From Nymphaea colorata (taxonomy: Eukaryota > Streptophyta > Magnoliopsida > Nymphaeales > Nymphaeaceae): DNA of 60,000 nucleotides. Location: contig NC_045141.1 of assembly GCF_008831285.2 (NCBI RefSeq), positions 16,170,106 through 16,230,105 on the forward strand, given 5' to 3'. The notes beneath the pieces were generated by a model. It ran no database searches, had not been told where the DNA came from, and was given only the letters and a program-made list of their open reading frames with translations. Shown piece by piece: positions 24,801 through 38,468 of the stretch (positions are counted from its first letter, which is position 1; each line of letters begins with the position of its first letter). The translations under genes were made by a program, and so were the position numbers.

Positions 24801-27800
24801 GGAGTCATTATGCTATTACAATCTTCAGAATGTTTTGCATGCAGTCATTATGTTATTGCAATCTTCCATTTTTTTTTGGTGACAAAGGTTAATGTGATAA
24901 TTTTGTAATAGTGCTATGTTATGTAAGCTGGTTATGTGCTTTGATTCATTTCTTGATAAGTACTTAACCTGTCTTGCAGGCAAAATTTTTATATAAACCT
25001 AACCCCTTTTCAGAGGATGAACGCCAAAACCTTAAGCTGATGATCCAAAGTAATGTGTATCGCTATCTATGTGTTCTACTTGAGGGTCGTGAAAGATTTG
25101 AGGAAGAATATCTAAATAATCATAAGTTGCGTGGTGCACTGGACTCTGCAGGTAATACCATTCTCTTTTCTTCTGAATATATTCCACTTCCACCAAGTAC
25201 ATATTAACTAGTAGTACATTTATGAAAAGTTTTTTTCTGTAATTTTTTGGGCAATCATCTTGGTCTCAATGCTTTTATGACGAGATTCGAGTACTGAACG
25301 TAGACATTCTTGTCATCTTATTCTTCCATCATTTTGTATTATCTTTAACAAAACATGATTAATATAATATATGGATGCAGTTGTTTCATGTGTTTTTCTT
25401 TTACTGAATACATGAGCAGGTAAGATGTTAGAGCCTTAGACGTTTGAAGTCAATTATATGCCGCATGTTTTCTTTTATTGATTAAACCAGCAGCGGTGAT
25501 GTAATAGGTTCACTGTCATATAGTTGACACACTTGTGTTCTATTCTCCATAGCAATGTTGTAAAACGCGTATCGTAAACCGTATCGGTCGGGCTTTAAGA
25601 TACGCCGTATCGTAACGTATCGTAACCGTATCGTAAATTTTTAAAAAATAATAATAATAAATAAAAAAAATTAAAAAAATCGAAAAAATCATTAAAAAAA
25701 TCAGAAAAAATTAAAAATAATAAATTCTTCATAGAAAACATGTTTTAGTCTTTTAGATAATGATAGACTTATTATTTTGCTAAATGTTATAAACTTACGC
25801 GTTCACGGTTCATCATTCATACTTCATAGACATCAAAATTCATAACAATATCATTCTTTTTCATCTTCATCTTCATGGTTTAAAAAAACCCCTTTCCTCC
25901 AAATGGGAATCAGCCACCCATGCACAAATCCATGGTTTAATAGATGATTTCACGGTGAAAATCGATGATTTCACAATGGAAATCGATGATTTCCCTCTAA
26001 GGCGGTACAATCTATAGATTAGAAATGAATTAGCGGTGGGTTTTTATAAAAAAAACTCGAAAAAATGGGGTTCAAGCCCCCTTTTTAGAAATCAGCCCGT
26101 ATCGCACGTATCGTACGATACATGTACGATACACCCCCATTTACGATACAGGGGGTGCATCGTATCGTACTTTGTAAACGATACGATATGTATCGTACGA
26201 TACGGCGCCGTATCGTACGATACGTACAACACTGCTCCATAGTGTTAGTTTTCATGTTGCCTTGCATAAGATTATTGCTTTTGGTAGCAGTCAACATTGA
26301 TTGCCAGGTCAGGTTTATCAGGCTTCATTTCTTGCACTAACTGCAGGCATGTGCTCTTTTACCGTGTCTAATATGTTAATCCAACTTTATTGTTATATTT
26401 TTGTGTCAGTTTGTTAAGAAATTTATTAGACAAGCTTGCTGGTGGATAATGGAGTGTTATCTTTTTTGTTTGTACGTATAAATGGGATTTTTGTTATTGT
26501 TCACTTTAAGCAATAAGTATCTCCTGTCTGCCACTGAAACTTGGAGGGTTTTATATCTCAGCTTTTTGGCAAGTGGTTCCTATAACAAGGTCTGTTCATG
26601 TCTAATTGGTACAAGTAGACTGCTAGCTACATAGAACTGAGCATGGTACCAGAATTGGGTAATTGTGTTGTCTAGGCAATGCATCTCCCTCGTTTTTCTC
26701 AGGCTTTAAGTTGACTTTGCTTTTAGACTAAGCTGTATTTTATCTAATTTGTTCAATTTTATTCATAACTACTTTTTCCCAATGGTGAACGTTCTGATCC
26801 TGCGCCTCGAGAGCAGTTGGAAATACCGTCACTATACTAACCAGAAAATGTCCAATACAGGTATGCTTAAAGAAGGTGATAGCCAAAATATTTATGCCAT
26901 AAGTACCAAGATGAAGATCTTTTCTGATTGGCTTCTTAAAATTATGATCTCTGGTGAGCTTGAAGTGATTTTTCCTGCTGCTACTCGTGAATATGCACCC
27001 ATAGTTGAAGAGTTGTGGAGGGATCCTGCAATTCAAGCTACATATGCTAGGAGAAGTGAACTTCCGTCTCTTCCTAGTGCTGCAAGCTACTTTCTGGAGA
27101 GGGTAAGATCTGATAATTTTATGTGGACATAAGCACATGAAGCCAAGAAGAACTAATTCTACTGCATGGTGATTTATATGTATTACACAGCTAGCATTTT
27201 TCTTCTATTGTTCCAGTTTTCAAACCACTAACATGTGGTAAGATTTATAACTGGACTTGCCTCTGGTGTTTTTCAAAAGAAATAAAACTGGTGCCTCTTT
27301 ATGGGCTTGTGACCCTCTAAAAATGCAGCCAACTCCTATGATCCCTAATACTGTAAGTGTTGCTCTAGTAACCTAGTTTGATCCCTTGTGTTCAAACATA
27401 TGATGTGGTGAAGGTATTTCCTTTGCTGTGTAAGTTCCTAAAACGTTTTCAGTTTCTCTCCTTTCAGATCCATCCTTTCATCAATATCTGAATGATACAC
27501 ATCAGATATACTATTTCAGGCACAATGGAAATGTTTGAATGCAATCTTAAATCTATTTAGACACAGGGAATTGGTTTTGAAGCTCTCTTGCGAAGAAAGT
27601 CTGCTGGATATTTTTAGTTAGTCATTTGTTGTTGTCTGATATCGTAGAAATATGGTAAATGTTTAAATGAAAGGCCTAACTTACACACATGGTGAGTGTG
27701 GCTTGTATATTTATCCTTGTCTTATGTAATTCCATTGGACTGTTCTCATGCCATACTTGTGGCCCCTAAACGGCAGTCATACTGCTGCAATTAGCTGATA

Positions 27801-29458
27801 GATCAGTGTGCCACACTGCTGATATTTAAGTGGAGAAATCTAATGTGCTGATCAAAACTTCAGGTTGTGGATATATCAAGGTCTGATTATGAACCATCAG
27901 ATATGGACATCGTTTATGCGGAGGGACATCTATCTAATGGCCTAGCATTCATGGAATTCTCATTTCCTCAGTTGCCTTCTGATGACAATATTGATGATGG
28001 AGATCAGCCTGATCCGTTTGCAAGGTTGGTAACCTATACTTGCAAATACTGTATATAAACCCTGGCACCTTGATCTTACACATAAAAGTCTAGATCAGCT
28101 TGTAATTTCATCATAATCTGTTAATGTAGTCATTGAAATTTTATGCTCTATATATGTATGAAAAAAAAAAAATCAAATATATCCAATGTCTAGATTGACT
28201 TTTATGAGCTAAAAAAGCTAACTGTTTGCTTTACATATACCACACGGGATTCTACTGTTTGCTGTCTGTATGGCAAATGAAATTTTATGTTTTCACATGC
28301 TCTTCAGATCTCCGTAGCTAGGTCCTTAGAGGATGCTCCTCAGGACACATAGGGAATTCTAAGATGGTTATGCCACCTGAATAGCAACTATGGCCACGGG
28401 TGCAATATGTAAAGTCCAATATGACCTTTCTATTAGTGTAACATATAAAGGCTAATGTACAGATATTTCTGTTCCTGGGAGTGGTTTAATGATTTAATCT
28501 CTGTAGTTTATCTAAAACGTGCATCTTGAGTTTTCTTCAAGTAATTTTATATCTGACCTTTTATCAGCAAGAGTTGCTCATTTCAGCTGGTATTTGATGA
28601 TAAATAAATATACGACTTTAGTGGACTGAATTGGCTGCTAGCAAATATATATGCATGGATGCAAGTAATTCTGGGTATCATTATTGAGTATATTTTTTAG
28701 AATGTTACTCTTTGTCAGTAGAAATTTGATGGTCGTCGCATGGGCAATGTTTCCTTCCTTATCATGTTCACTATTGGGGTTTTGGAAACTGTTTCTATTG
28801 GATGAATAAATGATATAATTACACTGAACAATTTCTGGTCGTGGTCTGTGATTTCAGGTACCAGCTCGTCCAAGTACACGCCAAGGGGCTAAAAGAAGGT
28901 CGCAAGTGGCTAGAAATGTTTGAAGACGTCCGGATTGTTGTCTTCTGCGTAGCTGTCAATGATTATGATCAAATTTATGAGGATGGGGAATTTGTCGGAC
29001 AAAACAAGATGATTGTTGGCAAGAAGGTATTCGAAAGCATGATTCTACATCCGAGCTTTGATCAGGCTGCCTTCTTACTAATACTTACCAAGATTGACCT
29101 GTTTGAGCAAAAAATATACCAAGTTCCACTTAGGACATGCGATTGGTTTGATGACTTCAATCCGCCCACCAGCAGCCATCGGCCCAGTGGTCACCTTGGA
29201 TGGAACACAAGCAATAACAACAACAATTCCACTTCCTTGGCGCAGCAATCTTACCAGTACATAGCGGTGAAGTTTAAAAGATTATTTTCTTCTTTAACAG
29301 GAAGAAAGTTATACGTTACGCAGACAAATGGGTTGCAAGCGATCGCTGTAGATGAAGCACTCCGGTATGCGCGAGAGATTATGAAATGGGATGAAGATAA
29401 ATTGGATTTTTGTGGTAATGAGTATTCCGTTTATAGCACGGACTTGGGATCCTTCTGA
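21834..29458 (+). CDS. XLG: Extra-large G protein (XLG), eight exons
   Basis: The exons are 21834-22955, 23084-23221, 23313-23417, 23498-23680, 24980-25151, 26861-27102, 27864-28024 and 28858-29458. They join in frame to 907 aa with GT-AG introns. XLGs are plant G-alpha-like proteins that work with G-beta-gamma at the plasma membrane and in the nucleus in defence and development. The N-terminal third is acidic and Ser-rich. Eight cysteines follow in four CxxC pairs (241/244, 256/259, 264/267, 281/284), the XLG zinc-binding region. The G-alpha-like half has a degenerate P-loop, GQPGAGTS (504-511), without the usual GK[ST] lysine; TKID replaces NKxD and no DxxGQ motif is seen. All three are family traits. 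The start has G at -3 and +4, and a second ATG is two codons on. The intron-7 donor (GTTGGT) is weak but the only one that keeps the frame. Paralogue identity (XLG1, 2 or 3) is unresolved. Confidence 0.95.
25553..26234. mobile_element. hAT-type MITE in XLG intron 5
   Basis: Perfect 8-bp direct repeats CTCCATAG (25545-25552 and 26235-26242) flank a 682-bp element. The termini are CAATGTTGTA and, in reverse complement, CAGTGTTGTA. Both ends are packed with GTATCGTA/TACGATAC words. A perfect 34-bp palindrome is centred between 26,206 and 26,207. The core is AT-rich and there is no transposase frame. Without it, intron 5 would be about 1.0 kb instead of 1.7 kb. Confidence 0.9.
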
Positions 29459-29772
29459 GCACTGATGTGAAATTAGTTCTCTTCATTTGTTAATTGCGTC
29501 TTTCTGTAAATATATTGTTGTGCAAAATTTAAAAAAAGAAAAAGGAAAAAAGAAAAAAAAAATCTTATCCACTTCCACATCCTGTTCATATGCTTCCTCT
29601 GCTTTTTATTCTCCGCTGAACGTTTAAGGTTTCGCCAATTTTCGCAAACTTTTCCTTTTTTATTTCTTTGGTAACAGGTCTATATTACATTGTGAAATAC
29701 TGCATCTCATATTATTTCACCCAAGAAAAATCAAGAAACCTCACATTTTTCCAGAATACAAACTTGTAATGT

Positions 29773-31499
29773 TTAATAAATTGCCGAAAGTGGTCTACCT
29801 CCTCTGTCGCAGTAAACAGCTTTGAGGGCCTCAAGGGAAAGCCTGCGGGGTTTAGCAGGTAATGAGTCTGCACCCAGGCTGCGAGGGCTCGGTCCGTCCA
29901 TGCGCCCGCTTCTGCTGCCCACGGCCTCCGTGTCAATGCTTGACAAGCCTCCATTGTTGGTCAGGTCTGCCAATGTGTTATCTTCCAGTATCTGGAGAAC
30001 CTGTTGGAGGGAAACACAAATACAAATGGCCAAATTGAAACATCTTTTTCTGCATGAATCACTGTGACATGGGCTCCTTTTTGAAAAGGCTTTTGGAATG
30101 CAGCATGAACTTTACATAAAGGGCCCGTGCAGGAGTCTGCTCCCCCTCCTTTCCCAGCTTTTGGTGAAAGATAGTGTGGAAGGCATGGGTATGTAACATC
30201 GGCTGTCCCATTATCACCCTACATGGTTCTGTTTAGACTGAGGACACCTTGGCTCCACTTTTACTCAGCGACGAGTTTACTTCCTCGTCCAGAAAGCGGT
30301 CGGGACATCTACGCTAACCGTGTAGGCTGTACCGTTTCAAAGCAGCCTCGACACGCCCATCCATGCATCTGACCCTTCTTTTTGACGTCCTAAGAAAAGT
30401 TCGCAGAGTAGCGAGTGTTCTAAGTAAAGTTCCTAGAGTAGCGAGTACTACTAGTCTTCTGCGACATCCCAATGTGATCCTGTGCACGAGCATGTCCCTT
30501 TTCTACGTGTTCCTTTTTCTTTGTTTAACTTCTCAAAGAATTACTTGGTATCACAAAAGAAAGAAGACGTAAAAAAAAAACCTGCCTGCTGTAGCAGCGG
30601 ATGAGACTTGAGAGCGTAGGCTCTCTTCCTGTCCCGAAATAATCAAGTTGAGGGAGATAGTCCTGGTTCCCTTCTGAACGAGCTTGCTTATTTTAGTTGT
30701 TTTAGGAAGAATACCAAGAATCAGACCCAGGTTCTTTTAGTAAACAAGACAGTAAAACATGCTTTAAGTCATTTGGGAGGAAAAAGGGAGAAGTTTACAG
30801 AACCCCTTCTAGTTTTGGCAATGAAATAAAAACATGACCACGTTAAATTATAAACAGAAGTACAGGCAATTAAACAAAAGAAATATAAATTCAATCTCTT
30901 TTTTTTTTGTTATACTCCCAAAACTTGATTGTGAAAAATTCAAAGAGCAAAAGTAAAGGAAGGGCAAAGAAGAAATAAAGCTAGAAGAAAGCTTTTAGGT
31001 ACCTGTGACATCTTTGGCCTTGATTGTGGGTCTCGACGTAGACATATCGATGCTGCGTGGACCATGCAGTGGAGCTGGTGCCCATAAAATCGTAGATCCA
31101 AATCCAACCGTGGGTCGAGCAGCTGATCGGTGCAGTGATACTCGAGCAGTGGGCGTGCCCACTCGGTCAGGCATTGCTCACCTTTTGGTCGTGACAGGTC
31201 GATGGCTTTTCTCCCACTTATTAGTTCAACCAACACTACCCCGAAGGCGTAGACGTCTGCCTTCTCTGTGATCTGCCCGCTTTGTGCATACTCTGGTGCC
31301 AGGTACCTGTCAGCCATGAAAATCCAAGTTAATAAAAAAAAAGAAGTTGAAAACCGCAACTGTTGATGGTCTTCCAATAGCCACAAGGGCTACCGAGTAT
31401 AGTAACTGTTGTGCGGCTATCGAGTATAGTAACTGTTGTGCGGCGACATGGTAAGATGGACAATTGATTACTGGCAATTCTACAGACATGAATATGCAC

Positions 31500-31537
<38 letters not shown>

Positions 31538-34500
31538 CCCAAAAGTTCCAATGACCCTAGTATGCACTCCTAGACCACCATCGGGTTGCCATCTAGCTAG
31601 GCCAAAATCTCCAACCTGCAAGAAGCCATCAGCTCACTATATGTTCTTGACGGTAACATAACAACACTTGAAACAGAGGAAGGAAGTTCCGGTGGTATTC
31701 CTCTATACCATCGGTTCATAGTCATGGGTGATAAGAATGTTGTTGGGCCGCAGATCTCTGTGGATGATGCACCCGACCCTGCAGTCTTCGTGAAGGTATC
31801 TCAATCCTCTAGCAGCGCCTATTGCAATCTTTCGCCGTGCATGCCATCCCAATGGTGGTCGGTTGCTGCCTGTACCCAATATGTCGAACAAGTTTATCAA
31901 CGGAGCAAGTCGGAGAAATCTAGCCATTGCGGCAACTTTGTAGCTGATAAAAGTTTGATGTGCATGGTTCACTTGTAAGAAATCCAAAAAGCATTCATGA
32001 CAGAAGAGAACCTGATCTAACTAGAGCTATGCTCCGCAAATACAAAAACTGGCGACACATATGAGGTATTCTGAACTACTGAGATATGAACATATAGGGT
32101 GAGAAAACAATTTGGAAGGACATTAAGGATTTTGAAGGTTACCATACAGATGGGAGTCCAGTGAGCCATTGCAGATGTATTCATAGACCAAGAGCCTCCT
32201 CTTCTCTTCAATGCAGAAGCCAATGAGCATCACCACGTTCCTGTGCTGTGCGCAGCTAAGAACTTCAACCTCTGAACAGAACTCAACATCTCCCTGGGAG
32301 CTAGCAAGTTTATGTTGTTTCACAGCTACCACCTGACCGTCCTCTAGTATACCTCTGTGAACAGACCCAAATCCTCCTTCTGCTAAGAAATTTGCCGCCG
32401 AAAAGCCGTCAGTGGCAGCCTCAAGCTCTGCATAACTGAACCATCTTGGTGGCTTCCCAAAAATTGGAGCTTTGTGTTGACATATAGAGCAGAGAGGCGG
32501 AGGAACTATTAGAGAACTCCTAGATAGAGAAACTGCCTCTCTTACACCAGAGTTATAAACTGAATTTGGACGCTTTTCAATAGGATTTCGGTGTTTAGCC
32601 TTTTCCCGTTTGGTATAACTGCTCAAAACAGACTTTTGTTCATCGACATGAATCCATTGATCTCTGTGGTCATCTATTGACCGTGATGAATATGGAGAGA
32701 GGCTTGCAAATAATTCAGTATACGCTGTGGTGGAAAAGAAAGAAGCCATCAAAACATGTCAGTGTATCAAATTCAGTCTAAATTAGGAATAAGTCTGCAA
32801 ATGAGCACCACTGGAGGACCAGCATCAGTTACAGGCCGGATCATGTGTGTGTGTGCATGTATGTGATGAACCCAACCTTAAACCGTTGGAACAGGAGCAT
32901 CTCAACGAAGGCGGTTGACCAACATTAAGCAAATTGCATGACGCAGCTTGTAAATTTTTTGAACAGAATCTAATAATAATGCACCGTCTTACTAAAATCA
33001 ACAAGCTTAAGCGAGTCAATGCCTAAAATGGAAAGTAAACAAAATGATGGTACTGCTACTGCTAAAAGTGGACATTATGCTCCAATGAGTTTGACATAAT
33101 ACCTAATTCCTGTCTTGCATCAGACCACCTCTGTGAGCCAAAGGTAGAACCTTCACTTTCTGTTTCAAAGACTGTGAGTGCATCATCTGAATCTCCTTCC
33201 TCCCTGAAGCTTGATTCTCCCTTTTGTTGAACGCCAAAATGGTGATTGGTTTCAAAAAAGGTAAATGGAGATGCCATGTCATTACTACTTGACATTGACG
33301 TCCAAGCCTCAGTTGTTCTTGTGAATGGAGTGGCCATTTCCTCCGGACTGCTTATGGGGGTGGAGTGTTTTAGCCGACTTTGTTTTTTCTTCTCGCACGG
33401 TTCCTCCCCTGGCGTAACGGGCAGAGGAAGGGATCCTTCTGCATTTTGTGATCCCAGTAAGTGAAGCTTAAGAACTTTGGCTTGAGAGCCTTTCATCACT
33501 ACGATGTTGCATTGCAATTCTTCCATGCAACGTTTTGCTTCCGTCTTTAATTGCCTGTACATATGAAAAATTGTTTTCGTATCAACAACAACCAGGTTTC
33601 TCTGACCTTTCTTATGAATGCTTCACCTTGAGAAAAAAAAAACAGATGACATCCGTATTCAACTCTTGTGAACGTTGAATCTCAAGATTTGACAACGACG
33701 AAAGAAATAAGCGGTACATAGTACACTTTTTCAAAAGCGAAGCGTAAGGATGTGAATAATTAAAATTCATTCAAGATGCATTTCTTGTTCTAATATTTAG
33801 GTGCTAAATTTACAGTACCCTCAACGAAGGTCAATTCTATTTGGTTCGTCCATGTTACTGGATTAGAAATCCAGTTCCAAGGTCATTACCTGATGGATAA
33901 ACATGCTTCTACTGATATCCACTCACTAGTTAATACACTCATCTAAGTTCCAATTTCAAATCTTACCATGTGGTCTAGATGCTCAATCTACTTGGAAAAA
34001 TATGGCATGAAGTGCCATTTATCATCAGCAACAGATCCATGGAGCAACAGCACATTTATGAGGGGAGTAAACAAGCAGACGTCCTTTTTCCCTCAAAGAG
34101 GAAGCTGGCAGTTGGGCAGAATGCTACCAGTTTTTTGCAAAAAGCAGAACTTAAACTGAGGTATCACCCCAGTGGCCTCTATCCGGAGGCTCCTTCTGAG
34201 ACTTTTGAACACAGGTGACCATAGTAGACTTGTCTCACTGTTTGGCTGCAGAGTTCACGTGTCTATCCACATGAAGTATGTGAGAATGGTTGAATCCATG
34301 AGATACATTTTACTAATAACAGGCTGGTTACGGCTTTGGTTGGGAGTGCGTTGAAAAGTTGGGGAACTAAGACCTACAAACTACATCTAGATTTAAGTAT
34401 TCCCAGTTCTCAAAGGAAGGAATAAAGAAATGGGAGAATGGAAACTTGAATTTGGCAACATCCAGGCACGTGTTTTTAGTTTCAAACTTCTACGTTTTTC

Positions 34501-37500
34501 ACGTCATCTATGCTGTCACAATTAGCTAGAAAGGAAATTCAAAGAATTTAGGTTTATTGAAACCTGAAAGGCTGAAACTACATCGCATCCACATAATATC
34601 ATGCATATACTTTATAGTTGTTGATTACTTGTCTAAAACGACCCAATTGGCTCCTGCCTTTTTGGCTTCAGCAGCAACAGCTCCTGTCGGTGAAGCTGAA
34701 ACAATTTTTATCTTCACATTCACCTGCACAAAAACAAGCAATTCAACCTCATATTCTGTTTCTTACTACAAATCTATACATGATTCCTCACTAGACCGTC
34801 AAGAGTACATTGGCTATTAGATATTCGATCCTGTGTAGATCATGTTCACTTGGTGCAAGATATCTAATCTTAAGCCAGACGGATCTTGTGCCAAACCTAA
34901 CCAGACAAGGCATTCAATCCTATCTTAAATTGTATTGTTTAGCAGGCATGACAAATATAGTGCGTAGGGCCGTAGCGTCAAAGTCTGAATCTGCCCATTG
35001 AAGGGACAAATTAGACATCGGACCATGTTTATTACGACTTATTTACTAATTCATATATGAAAAAACTAAGCTCCAAAATATTCCTGAACAATTTGCAATA
35101 AACCCTACGTTTATAAATTTAGTGACATGGTTACGTTACACCATCAATTTCTCTTTGCCGCAAAGTTATAACTTATAACTACATTATATGTGCAGATGAG
35201 TGTGTGAGAATGCAGTTGGGAAAACCTTTCGACTGGGTAAATAAGTGTTGTCTGAAGGTTTCAAACTTCTGTGCGATCTCAAAAGCTGGGCAGTTTCTCT
35301 TGTCATTATTGAGTAGTGCAGTAAGGCAGAGCATATGACCACCATTAAACAGAATGATTGCCTGCATTGAAAGTTCAATTGGAATACTGCTAACTGACGC
35401 CTTGCCTGGTCCAACCTGGGTGGCCCAGCCCTGACGTGATGCGGACTTGTGGGTCTGGCTTACAGCTCACAAACTGTGGCTTCAGATGACTCTGTGAACG
35501 CACCAAACACGTGGGGCCATGCACGCGACTTGGCTTGGTTGGTGTTGGCACCTCCCCCCATGTGAAGCCCATTACGTGAGCCTACTTGGGGCTTAGGCAG
35601 GCCCACTGACTCACTCACTCCAACAAGCATCACGAGTCAACGAACCACATTCGACAAAATAATTGCTTATCTAAGGCGCCCCTGATGAGTAATTGTCTTC
35701 ACACATGGGCGGTGTAAGCTAAGTTTGTAAGTGGCCAAAAATTCTGGCCTGAGGGGTACTAATCCAAACAATTTTAGATTCTTAAGGACACTTTATATAC
35801 AAAGGAACAAATTTTGTAAGGTATCACTAGATAAAATTAATAAATTATAGGCTGATGTGGGAAAAATGCCCACAACAGCCCATATGCAGCACTGGATCAA
35901 CCTAGTTCAAACTGGAATCCTACCGGAGTTCGACTCTACTCGAAAAGTTCGATACTTGGAACGAGTCATTTTGGCATAATACGGTATGTATCGGACCCCA
36001 AAATCAGCCCTCCACAAACAAAAAGGCTTAAAACTGCGCGCAGCCATAATGCCAGGTCGAATATAACATCGAGAAAATCTGGATATACAAAACAAGAGTT
36101 GATTTTATGGGTAGTTCAGCTGAATCTAAACCATGTGGTTTTGATTGAACATGTTTAAACAAAGGACATCAAATTTTGAAGCATTTAAATTAAACTCTTG
36201 AGGGAACATATAAAGATATGACAAAAACTAAATCCACGCATGCTTGGCTTCACTAAATTATAATAAACACATCCAACAGTTTTGAATTCAAACAAAAGGT
36301 ACATATACTATATGCCTCACAAAAGCTCGTCCCAGAAAAATAAGTTACTTCTTGAAAAATACAAAAGGCACTCTCATCAGGAGGAAAGCAGGCGTGGGCA
36401 TGGTATACTGGTCACACAAAACTACAAAAAGTGCTTACTGAAATTTCACGACATTTTTTTTCATTCATATACAGGTGCTTCTTAAAATATCTAATTTGTA
36501 TAATTACTGTTCCTTAACCAAAATTTTTTGACTCCGCCCTGACTCTCATGAACCCTTCTAGGAAAAAAAATTTATGAGGGGACCATCCATTTGACAGAAA
36601 AATGTCATTTAGACCTGATCGACATCTCATTCTCCATAACACAATGAAGACCAATAGACCTGCTAGTCTTAGACCTTCCATGCCCCGCCGAGCCGTTAGA
36701 CAAGTTCCAAAACAGTGATCCTTTTGAAAAACAAAAAAACTTCGCGGTTTTTTTTAAGAAAAAAATGGGAAAGCAACGGATAATGAGTCACATGTAAGGC
36801 CAAAAAAGCTTCTCATTTAAGAAATACAATAAAAAATAAAAAAAAATTAAAAGTCAAAAACCAGATCCGTCACGCACGGCGGTCGGGGTCCCTCCCTCGC
36901 AGGCAGCAAGCGTGGCGGGGTGGCTCAATTAATTTCCCAACCAACATCACAAAATAAAACCCTTTTTTTTTTTTCAGCTAACCGTCGACTACCAATTATT
37001 AGTAATTAATAAATTAAACTCTCTTTCACCACCCATAATCTCTAACACTTGAAAGTTACACCTTGTCAGAAACCTTAGCCAATGTTTGTCATCACATCTT
37101 CGCGTCGGCGCACATGTAAATAGAAACCACAAGGGGCTAGAAACGGGCCGAACGGCCTTTTCTAGACAGGCATGTACCAGCTGATATATTAATAAAATAA
37201 TATTAAGATTTTTTTTAAAATTTTTTTAAGTCATAAAAAATGACAGTTACCAATATAAGCCCAAGAGTATCGGCAACGTATCAACCAAAAAGCCTCAACA
37301 TTCAGGAAAAATGATTTAGCGCCAACACCAAATTACTGCATTGCCCTTAGGTCTACGTTCCAAACAAAGCAGCTGAAAACGTTACCGTATTCTCATCAGC
37401 CTATGTCAGCCCCTGGCTGCTTATCGACCCTTCACCGAAACGATGCACTCTTAAATATCACCCGGTACGGGGTTTTGAATCGGACGATTCATGACCCCAT

Positions 37501-38468
37501 CTTATTGCCTTAGAAGAACGATTCGAATAGGTCCACATGACCTGATTCACCGTATCACCTTGACCGAAACAGGCGCTAACTACTAACAACATTGGACTCT
37601 CAAGATCGCCGGAACAACACTGGACTCTGAACTCTGAAGGGAGAGAGACCAGCGTCTTTTTCTCAGAAATTAGGGCTATTTCGGTAATAATCAGGCTGTT
37701 CTCCGGTTACCAGTGCCGGAAACTCAATCCGGCGAGGCTGTTTGGCCGGGAATCAATGATTTGAGGAGCCGAGTGCGTGACTCGGCGCGTTTAAAGCGGT
37801 CAGCATCACAGCCACGTTCGTGGGATTAATTAAAAGTTCTTCCGCCGGAACCAGAGGTTTTGATTTTTTTCCTCTCTTCAACAGCGATTGGGACAGTGAG
37901 CGATAGAATTTGACGAAAATGTCCTCGCTCGTAAGAGAAATTCACTGCCGGAGAATCCGTACCTTGCTCTCGTCGTAGACCCCGTGGAACTGCAGCATCA
38001 TCTGAGAGCACGACTCGGAGATCTGGCATTTCCGCTCCGGCGAGCTATCCAAGCGCGCTTTCCGGTGGCCGCTGGCGCAATCCCCAGCGAACCTCGGGAA
38101 CCGCCACAATTTCCTCCCTGTGGCCACGGCCGCCATGAGCATCAAAGTTCAAGCAAGCGAGAGGAAGGAAGGGGGAGACGGTACCAGAACAGATTACCTC
38201 GGCTCTCGTCCGAGAAGACGGCGAGGAGCGTGATGACGTCGCCGGGCCTGACGACATGTGTCAGCGCCCAAGCCAAACCGTTCCTGGAGATCTCCCGCCC
38301 GGCCTTCACCGCGACGATGATTTTCTCCGAGGAGCCCGTGGACGGCGCCGCCGGATCTCGAGAGTCCAGGCGGCCGAGAGGATTTTCGGGCTTGATTTTC
38401 TCGAATCCTTGAGCCGCTGCAGCGGAAAACGGATTACACGGATTCATCGACGCCTCCGGCTTCCTCAA
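29773..38468 (-). CDS. USP-like/kinase protein, SELMODRAFT_444075 group
   Basis: The exons, 5' to 3', are 38198-38468, 37963-38117, 34629-34723, 33103-33554, 32143-32724, 31709-31869, 31539-31615, 31003-31306 and 29773-30000. They join to 774 aa with intact frame. Residues ~48-185 resemble a universal-stress-protein fold (EKIIVAVKAGREI; GAVAAEAKKAGANWVV). A Ser/Thr-rich linker and a CSICQHKAP motif (403-411) follow. The kinase domain is at about 420-700: glycine loop EGGFGSV (440-446), VAVK with Lys460, HRD with Asp557, and DFG at 575-577. Databases call this plant family 'inactive protein kinase', yet these catalytic residues are present; the HRDLK lysine is Arg559. No signal peptide or membrane span is seen, so a cytoplasmic receptor-like kinase is expected. 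An alternative start lies at residue 8. The 95-nt exon 3, isolated in large introns, completes the USP-like domain. Confidence 0.93.
31504..31534. repeat. (GA)n run next to the exon-7 donor of the kinase gene
   Basis: On the gene strand the intron begins GTCACT and continues as a CT run of about 30 bases. The microsatellite therefore starts inside the donor neighbourhood. Confidence 0.85.

Noticed and set aside
26740-27138. 132-codon minus-strand frame over XLG exon 6
   Set aside because: The sense strand carries the conserved XLG exon with correct splice sites. The antisense frame has no recognisable motif.
36500-36600. GACTCCGCCCTG as a possible end of the GGGGCGGAGCC MITE family
   Set aside because: No partner end and no flanking duplication were found nearby.
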